A stretch of DNA of 30,931 nucleotides from JBFMDN01 sp040753915 (lineage in GTDB: Bacteria; Desulfobacterota; Desulfomonilia; Desulfomonilales; Desulfomonilaceae), in contig JBFMDN010000068.1 in the NCBI GenBank assembly GCA_040753915.1, positions 1-30,931 of the forward strand, written 5' to 3'. Shown piece by piece: positions 24,435 to 30,931 of this stretch (the stretch's first letter is position 1; every line of letters begins with the position of its first letter). Both the position numbers and the translations under genes were made by a program. Below the pieces are notes generated by a model. That model saw nothing but the letters and a program-made list of their open reading frames with translations. It did not search any database and was not told the origin of the DNA.

Positions 24435-24449
24435 CGATTTTGCACGATG

Positions 24450-25258
24450 CACTTCTTAAACGGTCCACCTCGCGTGAACCTCGCCTGCCCGCGTCTTTAT
24501 TCGGCATCGCAGCCCAATGAACTTGGAGCCTTCGAGAACGCTGACTTCATCCTCTACGGGGTTGATCCCCCCTTGCGGCGGCACTGCTCGAATATCCTCG
24601 GGCAACGTCTATTGCGATCTTTCTGAATGCTCTACACTATCTCCGAGACGCGACGCGCATACCCTCTCCCCTAATCGTGCTTCGGGACCGTCTATACGTC
24701 GCAACTCTTCTCAAAGTTGCTCTTCCCTGATCCCTTCTGAGAGGGCGAAAACGTTCATTTGCAGCAGAGACTTTCGAGATTCTCCTGAAGGACTACGCGC
24801 CCCTTAACCCCACGCTCCGTTCCCCGGCTTCAAGCCTCGAAACAGCTCATGAAACTTGGATAATCGGGCACGTTACTTCAATTCGATCGGTTGGGAACCG
24901 CTCAGTATTATTCCACGTCTGAGAGAAGAGCCAGCCTCTCTCTTCCGTATCTGTACTTTTAACACTCGCAAGGTATCTTGTCAAATTTCTAATTGCGTCG
25001 GCCGCGCAAAAGATCTTTTCCCTGTCTTTGGGTACGACTTTGCACGACAGTGAGCGCCCCTATAAGTCGTTTGACAAGCCGGTGCCTTTCCTTGTTCCGT
25101 CCTCGTGGCGCGGTTTCTTTCTCCCATTGCTCGGTCACGGTGCGTTCGGCTCCCCCGCGAATGCGAAGGCCCGCGGTTACGTATGGAATACCTTTGACTT
25201 TCATGCCGCGGTCCATTATGGTATACGACTGCTTTATCAATGGGTTGGTGACCGCCGC
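24450..25258. other. about 800 bases without a convincing gene
   Basis: All frames here give only Ser/Arg/Pro-rich or internally stopped translations with no ribosome site or family resemblance. On the minus strand TTGACA (24979-24984) with TAAAAG (24956-24961) at 17 bases predicts a transcript from about 24949 running leftward. Hairpins include GCAACT/AGTTGC near 24705-24721 and GAGAGA/TCTCTC near 24921-24940. It may encode an unrecognised RNA or be decayed sequence. The tmRNA, SRP RNA and RNase P RNA signatures were looked for and not seen. Confidence 0.4.
24956..24984 (-). promoter_or_regulatory. possible promoter inside the gene-free stretch
   Basis: TTGACA (24979-24984) with a 17-base spacer to TAAAAG (24956-24961; four of six). 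No coding frame follows within several hundred bases, so if active it would make a non-coding transcript. Confidence 0.35.
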
Positions 25259-25669
25259 ATGGTTGCACGTGTCGGAATGCTCGGAATTGCGCTTGCGTGC
25301 GTAGCCATTACGGCCTGCACTGCAACCAGGTACCTCAAGGGAGGATTATACCGCGAGCTCGACGAAAACCTTACTATTGCCGAGTTGCAGCGCGATCCCC
25401 GAAAGTTCCTTAATAAAGACATCGTTTTTTCTGTGCGTTATGTCAAGAAGGGAGACTTGCCGTGTCCCCTCGGAGAGGGCTACGTCAATTTCTCCATAGC
25501 CGACCGAATCAGTTACATCCTGCTCGACAAGGCGTGGATCAAGAAAGAGATGGCTGGCGTTCTGGACAACCTGAAAGAGATGGAAACTATTGTCATGCGC
25601 GCTCGGGTATTCAGGATAGATCCGCAGAAAGATCCAAACCTGGAAGCCCTTCAGATAGTGCCTGAATAG
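25259..25669 (+). CDS. small lipoprotein of unknown function
   Basis: A 136-residue protein whose N terminus MVARVGMLGIALACVAITAC is a lipoprotein signal with lipobox ITAC and lipidation at Cys20. The mature part has a beta-rich stretch (KDIVFSVRYVKKGDLPC) and a closing VMRARVFRIDP segment that could be a small OB-like barrel, but no family is recognised. The frame is open another 77 codons upstream with no plausible protein character, so the ATG at 25259 (or ATG 25277) just before the signal peptide is chosen. Ribosome sites are weak. A TATAAG at 25061-25066 with TTTGCA upstream is a possible promoter. Confidence 0.65.
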   Translation: MVARVGMLGIALACVAITACTATRYLKGGLYRELDENLTIAELQRDPRKFLNKDIVFSVRYVKKGDLPCPLGEGYVNFSIADRISYILLDKAWIKKEMAGVLDNLKEMETIVMRARVFRIDPQKDPNLEALQIVPE

Positions 25670-25895
25670 CACGAGTCGCGGCAAGACCACCGTTCTTTTG
25701 AGGCCACAATCTCTGAGCAAGGTCTAACTCGGACCATAGGCAGGAGAGAAATTCGTGCGAGACTCAGGAACAGGCTCCGAGCTGTCACGCGACGGGTGAA
25801 TGAGGAATCTCTAAGCCTTCAAGCGGGCCGCCGCGGTGCAACTCATTTCTTGTCTTTGCGGGAGAGAGTCTTCCGCACGATTTCAAACAACAAAT

Positions 25896-25924
25896 CGGAC
25901 ATTTCTCTCGGCACCTGCTATAAT
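25896..25924 (+). promoter_or_regulatory. extended -10 promoter for metG
   Basis: TGCTATAAT gives an extended -10 with a perfect TATAAT (25919-25924), and CGGACA (25896-25901) lies 17 bases upstream as a partial -35. The transcript would begin near 25931, about 108 bases before metG. The rest of 25670-26038 contains no recognised gene. Confidence 0.6.
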
Positions 25925-26038
25925 CCTGTTTCCCGAGCGACCGGCACGTGTCCCTGGCACGGTGAGATACCTCGACTGCGCCAGTTTTCTAGCCGTCGCT
26001 GAATTTATAAAGGATTTCAACAACCTCAGGAGAAAACA

Positions 26039-28045
26039 TTGCACAAAACCCTCGTCACAAGTGCTTTGCCTTATGCCAACGGAGACATCCATATCGGTCA
26101 TCTGGTCGAATACATTCAGACGGACATCTACGTTCGATTCCTCCGCCTGATCGGAAGAGACGTGATCTATATTTGCGCGTCGGACGCTCATGGGACTCCC
26201 ATCGAGATAAATGCCGCAAAACGGGGAATGACCCCGCAGGAGTTGGTGAGCGAGTTCCATACGAGACACAGAGAAGACTTTTCCCGATACGAAATCAGCT
26301 TTGACGAGTTCTATACAACAGACTCTCCGGAAAATCAGAAGCATTCCGAATCGATTTACCTGAAAGCCAAAGAGCAAGGTCACATTGCAGAACGGGAAAT
26401 CGAACAATACTACTGCGAGCAATGCGGCCGTTTTCTGCCGGACCGCTATATTAGAGGAACGTGCCCCCGCTGCCACGCTCCTGATCAATACGGTGACGTT
26501 TGCGAGTCATGCGGAGCTACGTACCGGCCAACGGATCTCCTCGACGCGCTCTGTGCTATTTGCGGCGGACAACCAACGCTACGCACATCCAAGCACTATT
26601 TCTTCAAGCTCGGTGACTTCGTAAACTTTTTGACCGAGTGGACTTCTTCTCCGGATCGCCTGCAGGGCGAGGTGACGGCTTTCGTGCGCCACTGGATCGA
26701 GCAGGGACTCCAGGACTGGGACATTTCCAGAGACGGTCCCTACTTTGGATTCAAGATTCCGGGAGAATCGGACAAATACTTCTATGTCTGGCTCGACGCT
26801 CCGATCGGGTACATAGCCGCGACGGAGCACTATTGTTCCAATCGGGATAGGAGCGTGGACGAATATTGGCTTACTTCTTCCGATGACGTAGAAATCCACC
26901 ACTTCATCGGAAAAGACATTATGTACTTCCACACCCTGTTTTGGCCGGCCATGTTGAAGGCAGCAGGGTACCGCCTGCCCGACAAGGTGCACGTCCATGG
27001 CTTTCTTACTATCGATTCCCGCAAGATGTCCAAAAGCAGGGGAACGTTTATCACAGCTCGCCAGTTCGCGGATTTCCTGAGTCCCTGGTACTTGCGGTAC
27101 TACTACGCGACGAAGCTAGGCAATTCCATCGATGACCTGGACCTCAACGTGGAGGAGTTTGTTAACCGGACCAATGCGGAGCTTGTCAACAACATAACCA
27201 ATCTGATTAGCCGGACCGTCGGCTTCCTCAACAAGCGGTTAGGCTCTCGGCTGGGTGCAATCCCCGCGGAGACTCGGGATCTCGTGTCAGAGGCAGAACG
27301 TGTAGTCCAACGCGCCAGAGAACACTACGAAAACCTTCGTATCGCCGCAGCCACGCGTGAAATTCTGGCTCTTTCCGATATGGCCAACAACTACGTCCAG
27401 CATCGCGAGCCATGGAAGGTGATGCAGTCAGACCCCGAGCGAGCACGGAATGATCTGACTTTCGCCGTGAACTGCATTAAGATAATCACGGTGCTGCTGA
27501 AGCCGATCCTTCCTGCATACTGCGCAAAGGTAGAGGGAATACTGAGAGCTCGCGACCTACGCTGGGATGACGCCAGATTCGACCTGGAACACTGTGCCAT
27601 CGGTTCCTTTGAAAAACTGCTGGATCGCCTCGAGCCCGGAGTTTTCGACAAACTGATTGAAGCCAGCGCTCAAAGCCCCGCGCCGAAGACGGACACGGAT
27701 GTCCAGGTCCCTCCCTTCAAGGAAGAGATCAGCATCGAAGACCTTTCGAAAGCGGATCTCCGTGCAGGAAAAATCGTCGCCGCCAGCGCGGTGGAAGGGT
27801 CGGATAAGCTGCTCGAGCTTCACGTGGACTTGGGGAGAGAACAGAGAACGATCTTCGCTGGGATCAAATCATCTTACGAGCCGGCTGAGCTCGTGGGGCG
27901 CACCGTCGTCGTTGTCAGCAATCTCAAGCCGAGAAAGATGAGATTCGGGGTTAGCCAAGGCATGGTCCTCGCCGCAGCGGACAAGGGAAACGTGACCGTG
28001 TGCGAGCTTAACGGCACAATCCCCCCAGGGACCCCAATCTCGTGA
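26039..28045 (+). CDS. metG: methionyl-tRNA synthetase with C-terminal tRNA-binding domain
   Basis: A 668-residue class I synthetase. HIGH is at residues 18-21 and KMSKS occurs in DSRKMSKSRGT near residue 330. The connective peptide carries four CxxC pairs (CEQC, CPRC, CESC, CAIC), the two-zinc-knuckle form. The helical anticodon domain follows, and residues about 565-668 form a Trbp111/EMAP-like tRNA-binding domain (SKADLRAGKIVAA, LKPRKMRFGVSQGMVLAA). The start is TTG with CAGGAGA about eight bases upstream, giving MHKTLVTSALPYANGDIHIGH. It has its own promoter and is not in an evident operon. Confidence 0.96.
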   Translation: MHKTLVTSALPYANGDIHIGHLVEYIQTDIYVRFLRLIGRDVIYICASDAHGTPIEINAAKRGMTPQELVSEFHTRHREDFSRYEISFDEFYTTDSPENQKHSESIYLKAKEQGHIAEREIEQYYCEQCGRFLPDRYIRGTCPRCHAPDQYGDVCESCGATYRPTDLLDALCAICGGQPTLRTSKHYFFKLGDFVNFLTEWTSSPDRLQGEVTAFVRHWIEQGLQDWDISRDGPYFGFKIPGESDKYFYVWLDAPIGYIAATEHYCSNRDRSVDEYWLTSSDDVEIHHFIGKDIMYFHTLFWPAMLKAAGYRLPDKVHVHGFLTIDSRKMSKSRGTFITARQFADFLSPWYLRYYYATKLGNSIDDLDLNVEEFVNRTNAELVNNITNLISRTVGFLNKRLGSRLGAIPAETRDLVSEAERVVQRAREHYENLRIAAATREILALSDMANNYVQHREPWKVMQSDPERARNDLTFAVNCIKIITVLLKPILPAYCAKVEGILRARDLRWDDARFDLEHCAIGSFEKLLDRLEPGVFDKLIEASAQSPAPKTDTDVQVPPFKEEISIEDLSKADLRAGKIVAASAVEGSDKLLELHVDLGREQRTIFAGIKSSYEPAELVGRTVVVVSNLKPRKMRFGVSQGMVLAAADKGNVTVCELNGTIPPGTPIS

Positions 28046-28292
28046 AAACCCAATCTTTGAAGATCGGAGCTGTTGTGGAGCTCGGCGAATCGAGCTTCGT
28101 ACAAGATTTCATAGACATCCATGCCTCGCGGTTACAACGGACTATGAAAGTCCCCGGAATTTCGCGGGACGCGTCGATGGCAGCCACGAGCCGCCCTACA
28201 GTTGTCTTCGTAGCGCCGGCGTCCCCCGGTAATCAGGTGACTTTCAGGTAAATCCTGTTACGTATTTGGGGAACAGCTTTTCTTGGGGAAGG

Positions 28293-28431
28293 GCAAAAAC
28301 TCCGAAAGAGGCCAAAATCGTGGCACGTTGCATTTCTAAGCGTACGAATCCCGTTCTGAGGCAACAGCATTTCGGTATGTTGTGATGGCCTGCTTATGGC
28401 ATGGGTGCTAATTGTTCACGGTCTTGAGACA
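28293..28431. mobile_element. MITE-like element, copy 3 (different core)
   Basis: The left side AAAAACTCCGAAAGAGGCC followed by AAAATCGTGGCACG matches the terminal module of the other copies. The right side GTCTTGAGACA (28421-28431) matches the inverted terminus. The centre lacks the GC-rich CCCTCTCCC hairpins and is instead an unrelated sequence of roughly 90 bases. The outermost left bases are degenerate. It lies in the 28046-28909 gap, which otherwise holds only the hairpin at 28436-28474 and a weak trpB promoter. Confidence 0.5.
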
Positions 28432-28435
28432 CTTT

Positions 28436-28474
28436 CGTCTCGCCCGTCAATCTCTAAGGCTGACGGGCGAGACG
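28436..28474. repeat. 14-base perfect hairpin with dispersed CGGGCG motif
   Basis: CGTCTCGCCCGTCA (28436-28449) pairs exactly with TGACGGGCGAGACG (28461-28474) around an 11-base loop. The overlapping 16-mer ACGGGCGAGACGCCCG at 28463-28478 recurs at 3323-3338 on the opposite strand. It directly adjoins MITE copy 3, as the related palindrome lies close to copy 2. Confidence 0.7.
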
Positions 28475-28709
28475 CCCGTTCTAGTGCATCTGGTCCACGG
28501 ATACTGGTTATCGGGAAGCCCTGGCTCCTTTTGCCGGCAATGCAGAGGGCGACCGGCGGTCACCCTTGCCTGGTCGCGGCCGTCGCCGCCTACATCACTG
28601 ACCAAGCTGACAGTTTTGAGGCGGGCCACTGGAGCGAGAGGATGCTGGTTTCACAGTAGCCTGTCCCGACGCCTCGTATTGGGAGCGCGGCAGTTTGCGA
28701 TCAAAAGAG

Positions 28710-28738
28710 TTGCGCGCTCAGGGGAGAGCAAGTAAAAT
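28710..28738 (+). promoter_or_regulatory. possible promoter for trpB2
   Basis: TAAAAT (28733-28738) is a good -10; TTGCGC 17 bases upstream is a poor -35. The leader of about 165 bases contains the palindrome GCAGGTACCTGC (28856-28867), a possible operator. No Trp-codon-rich leader peptide was seen. Confidence 0.3.
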
Positions 28739-28909
28739 TCGTACACCCACAGGCCACCTTCGGTGGTCGGCTACTTCAAAACTTCTTTCCGGGTCTTATT
28801 AGAGGTTTCTTTTCTGTGACCGGGGGCAATCTTCTCGTAATTCATCTTTCCCTTTGCAGGTACCTGCCAAGGAGAATCGACCGCATCACTAAAGCAGGAG
28901 GGACCGTCC

Positions 28910-30289
28910 ATGACAGTGAAGATTTTTCTGAATGAAGATGAGATTCCTCGCCAGTGGTACAACATCGCGGCAGACATGCCCACCCCCATGCAGCCACCGT
29001 TGCATCCGGGGACGGGGCAACCGGTCGGACCGGATGACCTGGCTCCGGTGTTTCCCATGAACCTGATCGAACAAGAGGTGAGCCAGGAGCGCTGGATAGA
29101 CATCCCTGAGGAAGTCTTGGACAAGCTCCTCCTTTGGCGTCCCAGCCCTCTCTACCGAGCGGTCAAATTAGAGAAGTATCTGAATTGCCCTGTCAAAATC
29201 TACTACAAGAATGAGGGTGTCAGCCCTGCTGGCAGTCACAAACCCAACACCGCAATCCCTCAGGCCTATTACAATAAGGTCTTTGGCATCAAGCGAATTG
29301 CTACCGAAACCGGGGCAGGTCAATGGGGTAGTGCTCTCAGCTTTGCCTGTAGTCAGTTCGGCCTCGAGGCCAAGGTGTACATGGTCCGCATCAGCTACGA
29401 GCAAAAGCCCTATCGTCGTCTCATGATGAACACCTGGGGCGCCACGTGTGTTCCCAGTCCGAGCACCGAAACGGAGGCAGGGAAGAAGATCCTCGCTCAG
29501 GATCCGAATTCCCCTGGAAGCCTAGGCATTGCGATCAGCGAAGCTGTGGAAGACGCCGTGACCAGTGAGGCCATGGGGAGGCCTCCCACGCGTTACTCGT
29601 TGGGGAGCGTGTTGAATCACGTACTTCTCCACCAGACGATTATCGGGCTCGAAGCCAAGAAACAACTTGCAAAGACCGGTGACTATCCCGATGTGGTGAT
29701 TGGTTGCGCTGGAGGAGGAAGCAATTTTGCCGGTTGCGCTTTTCCCTTTATTGCCGACAAGATAGCGGGCAAGGAAATCAAGGTCCTAGCCGTGGAGCCC
29801 ACATCGTGCCCCACCATGACAAAGGGACCGTTCCTGTATGACTTTGGCGACACCGTGCAGATGACTCCCTTGCTCCCCATGCATACCTTGGGACACGGGT
29901 TCGTCCCTGCGCCGATCCACGCGGGCGGACTCCGGTATCACGGAATGGCCCCTCTGGTGAGTCAGTTAGTTCTCGACGGCCTCATCGAGCCGAGGGCTAT
30001 CCATCAATTGGAAACCTTCTCAGCAGGAGTGACGTGGGCCAGGACCGAGGGCTTTATTAGCGCTCCGGAAACGAACCACGCCCTTGCCGCGGTTATCCAA
30101 GAAGCGAAGCTCGCCAAAGAAGAAGGCAAAGAAAAGACGATCCTTGTCAACTGGAGCGGCCATGGCCTCGTAGACCTTGCCGCGTACGACGCGTATTTCC
30201 AGGGGAAGCTTCAGGATTACGAGCTTCCTCAGGAAGAGATTGAGAATGCTCTCCGGGCCTTGGAGGGATTTCCGAAACCCAACCTGTAA
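28910..30289 (+). CDS. trpB: TrpB2-type tryptophan synthase beta chain
   Basis: A 459-residue PLP enzyme of the longer TrpB2 class (standard TrpB1 is about 400). The PLP Lys is K111 in SPAGSHKPNTA, and the phosphate-binding loop is GCAGGGSNFAG. The N-terminal extension (PTPMQPPLHPGTGQPVGPDDL) is a mark of TrpB2. It condenses indole with serine (or phosphoserine, as proposed for some TrpB2). No trpA or other trp gene is adjacent, fitting a role as a stand-alone indole-using enzyme. GGAGGGA lies seven bases before the ATG. Confidence 0.92.
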   Translation: MTVKIFLNEDEIPRQWYNIAADMPTPMQPPLHPGTGQPVGPDDLAPVFPMNLIEQEVSQERWIDIPEEVLDKLLLWRPSPLYRAVKLEKYLNCPVKIYYKNEGVSPAGSHKPNTAIPQAYYNKVFGIKRIATETGAGQWGSALSFACSQFGLEAKVYMVRISYEQKPYRRLMMNTWGATCVPSPSTETEAGKKILAQDPNSPGSLGIAISEAVEDAVTSEAMGRPPTRYSLGSVLNHVLLHQTIIGLEAKKQLAKTGDYPDVVIGCAGGGSNFAGCAFPFIADKIAGKEIKVLAVEPTSCPTMTKGPFLYDFGDTVQMTPLLPMHTLGHGFVPAPIHAGGLRYHGMAPLVSQLVLDGLIEPRAIHQLETFSAGVTWARTEGFISAPETNHALAAVIQEAKLAKEEGKEKTILVNWSGHGLVDLAAYDAYFQGKLQDYELPQEEIENALRALEGFPKPNL

Positions 30290-30363
30290 ATGTCGCAGCA
30301 GCGACTTATTCCGCGGGAGGGGCCGCTCACCGGGGCTGCTCCTCCGCAGCCTCACGGTTTGAC

Positions 30364-30675
30364 ATGGCTGAGCTTTCGATCACCCCACCCAATGAAGAAA
30401 AACAGATTCGATGTCCCCGGCTTGGCGGTCCTGTTCACTTCGGGTACTGCCGAATTGAACACGACGGTTGGCCCTGCTCTCGGGCCTTGACCTGCTGGGC
30501 CATGCACTTCGAGGCGGAAGCCTATTTCCGGACCCTGCTGTCTGAGGAACAATTCGCACAATGCTTCCTCGCGGCCCCACAGTCGAAGATGGACACGCTC
30601 TTGGAAGCGGTGGAGCGGGCGCGCCTCCTCATAGGAGAAAAGCGAAAAGGCAACAGCCCCCCTGCCAGGGGCTGA
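30364..30675 (+). CDS. small Cys-rich protein of unknown function
   Basis: A 103-residue protein with a compact N-terminal Cys motif: CPRLGGPVHFGYCR followed by PCSRALTCW (C17, C29, C38, C44), which could bind zinc or an iron-sulfur centre. The rest is helical (FEAEAYFRTLLSEEQFAQCF). I have an impression of similar small proteins in other Desulfobacterota but cannot name a family. The ATG has no strong ribosome site; it follows trpB2 by 74 bases that contain a GGCTGC/GCAGCC hairpin (30334-30351). Confidence 0.6.
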   Translation: MAELSITPPNEEKQIRCPRLGGPVHFGYCRIEHDGWPCSRALTCWAMHFEAEAYFRTLLSEEQFAQCFLAAPQSKMDTLLEAVERARLLIGEKRKGNSPPARG

Positions 30676-30801
30676 CCATCATTTGCCTCATATTGCCGCC
30701 CATCCCGGCCGACTGCAATGCCATCCTCCCTATAGGCTGGCACAGCGTCCTTGCATCCTCCCGTGAAGAGCTCCGGTGGGTGATGGTATGGATCCAGAAC
30801 G

Positions 30802-30931
30802 TGTCTCAAAAGCCGGCGGTCCGTGATAATCGTGGCACACCCCCTCACCCTGACCCTCTCCCCCGAAGCGGGGGAGAGGGGATTCTTCCGGCTCCCTCTC
30901 CCTCTGGGAGAGGGTTGGGGTGAGGGTGCCT
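30802..30931. mobile_element. MITE-like element, copy 4 (runs off the window end)
   Basis: It begins TGTCTCAAAA (30802-30811), continues with ATAATCGTGGCAC and then the outer arm CCCTCACCC. A perfect 12-base stem CCCTCTCCCCCG/CGGGGGAGAGGG (30854-30865, 30869-30880) is followed by a second hairpin CCCTCTCCC/GGGAGAGGG (30894-30914) and the closing arm TTGGGGTGAGGG. From 30860 onward it is almost identical to copy 1 at 124-194. The right terminus is outside the window. Confidence 0.7.

Noticed and set aside
24517..24807. 96-codon plus-strand frame
   Set aside because: Ser/Arg/Pro-rich translation typical of a non-coding frame, with no ribosome site.
24450..24984. tmRNA, SRP RNA or RNase P RNA
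   Set aside because: The hallmark conserved sequences of each were not found on either strand.
25028..25258. 77-residue extension of the lipoprotein frame
   Set aside because: It would bury the signal peptide and lipobox inside the protein, and the extension has no protein-like character.
28042..28251. 69-codon frame overlapping the metG stop by GTGA
   Set aside because: The overlap suggests coupling, but there is no ribosome site and no recognisable or conserved-looking sequence.

Overview
The window looks like a chromosomal core segment of a Desulfobacterota (former Deltaproteobacteria) bacterium of moderately high GC. The evidence is a stand-alone F0 operon (atpZ-atpI-atpB-atpE, no F1 genes), a c subunit with a signal peptide, a MetX-MetW pair, a multi-PAS sigma-54 activator, a TrpB2-type tryptophan synthase beta chain and an AspRS of apparently non-discriminating type. 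No phage, integrase, IS transposase, CRISPR array, rRNA or tRNA gene was seen. The placement is an inference from gene content, not a phylogenetic result.

Layout. 1-439 is gene-poor and holds repeats. On the minus strand follow a PAS/sigma-54 activator (440-3091), a DUF89-type protein (3644-4540) and a large RND transporter permease (4678-7911). A divergent promoter region (about 7970-8248) then starts the plus-strand F0 operon (8249-9952), followed by an unknown two-helix membrane protein with split CxxC pairs (10163-10705). Next come the ribosomal/replication operon rpsF-rpsR-rplI-dnaB (10920-13706), hisS-aspS overlapping by 4 bases (14003-17046), and a DRE-TIM acyltransferase-like enzyme fused to a Cache-like domain (17342-19234). 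On the minus strand lie a STAS plus tandem-helical-repeat protein (19426-20169), metW and metX (20344-22135), an M3-like metallopeptidase (22329-23816) and a tiny zinc-ribbon protein (24093-24284) behind a near-consensus promoter. After about 850 bases with no convincing gene come a small lipoprotein (25259-25669), metG (26039-28045), trpB2 (28910-30289) and a small Cys-rich protein (30364-30675).

How the parts relate. Most genes are housekeeping: translation (S6, S18, L9, HisRS, AspRS, MetRS), replication (DnaB), energy coupling (F0) and amino-acid synthesis (MetX/MetW, TrpB2). Several near-consensus sigma-70 promoters (TTGACA/G, 17-base spacer, TA-rich -10) can be read by eye. They decide some start codons, for example the RND permease must start at 7911 rather than further upstream.

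The most interesting items are: (1) a MITE-like intergenic family with TGTCTC termini present in four places, three carrying the same GC-rich double hairpin and one carrying a different core; (2) the DRE-TIM/Cache fusion enzyme; (3) the strongly promoted 63-residue zinc-ribbon gene beside a long gene-free stretch with a second minus-strand promoter match; (4) a sigma-54 activator with Asn in place of the Walker B Asp and a CPWC-containing PAS domain; (5) the STAS/tandem-repeat regulator.
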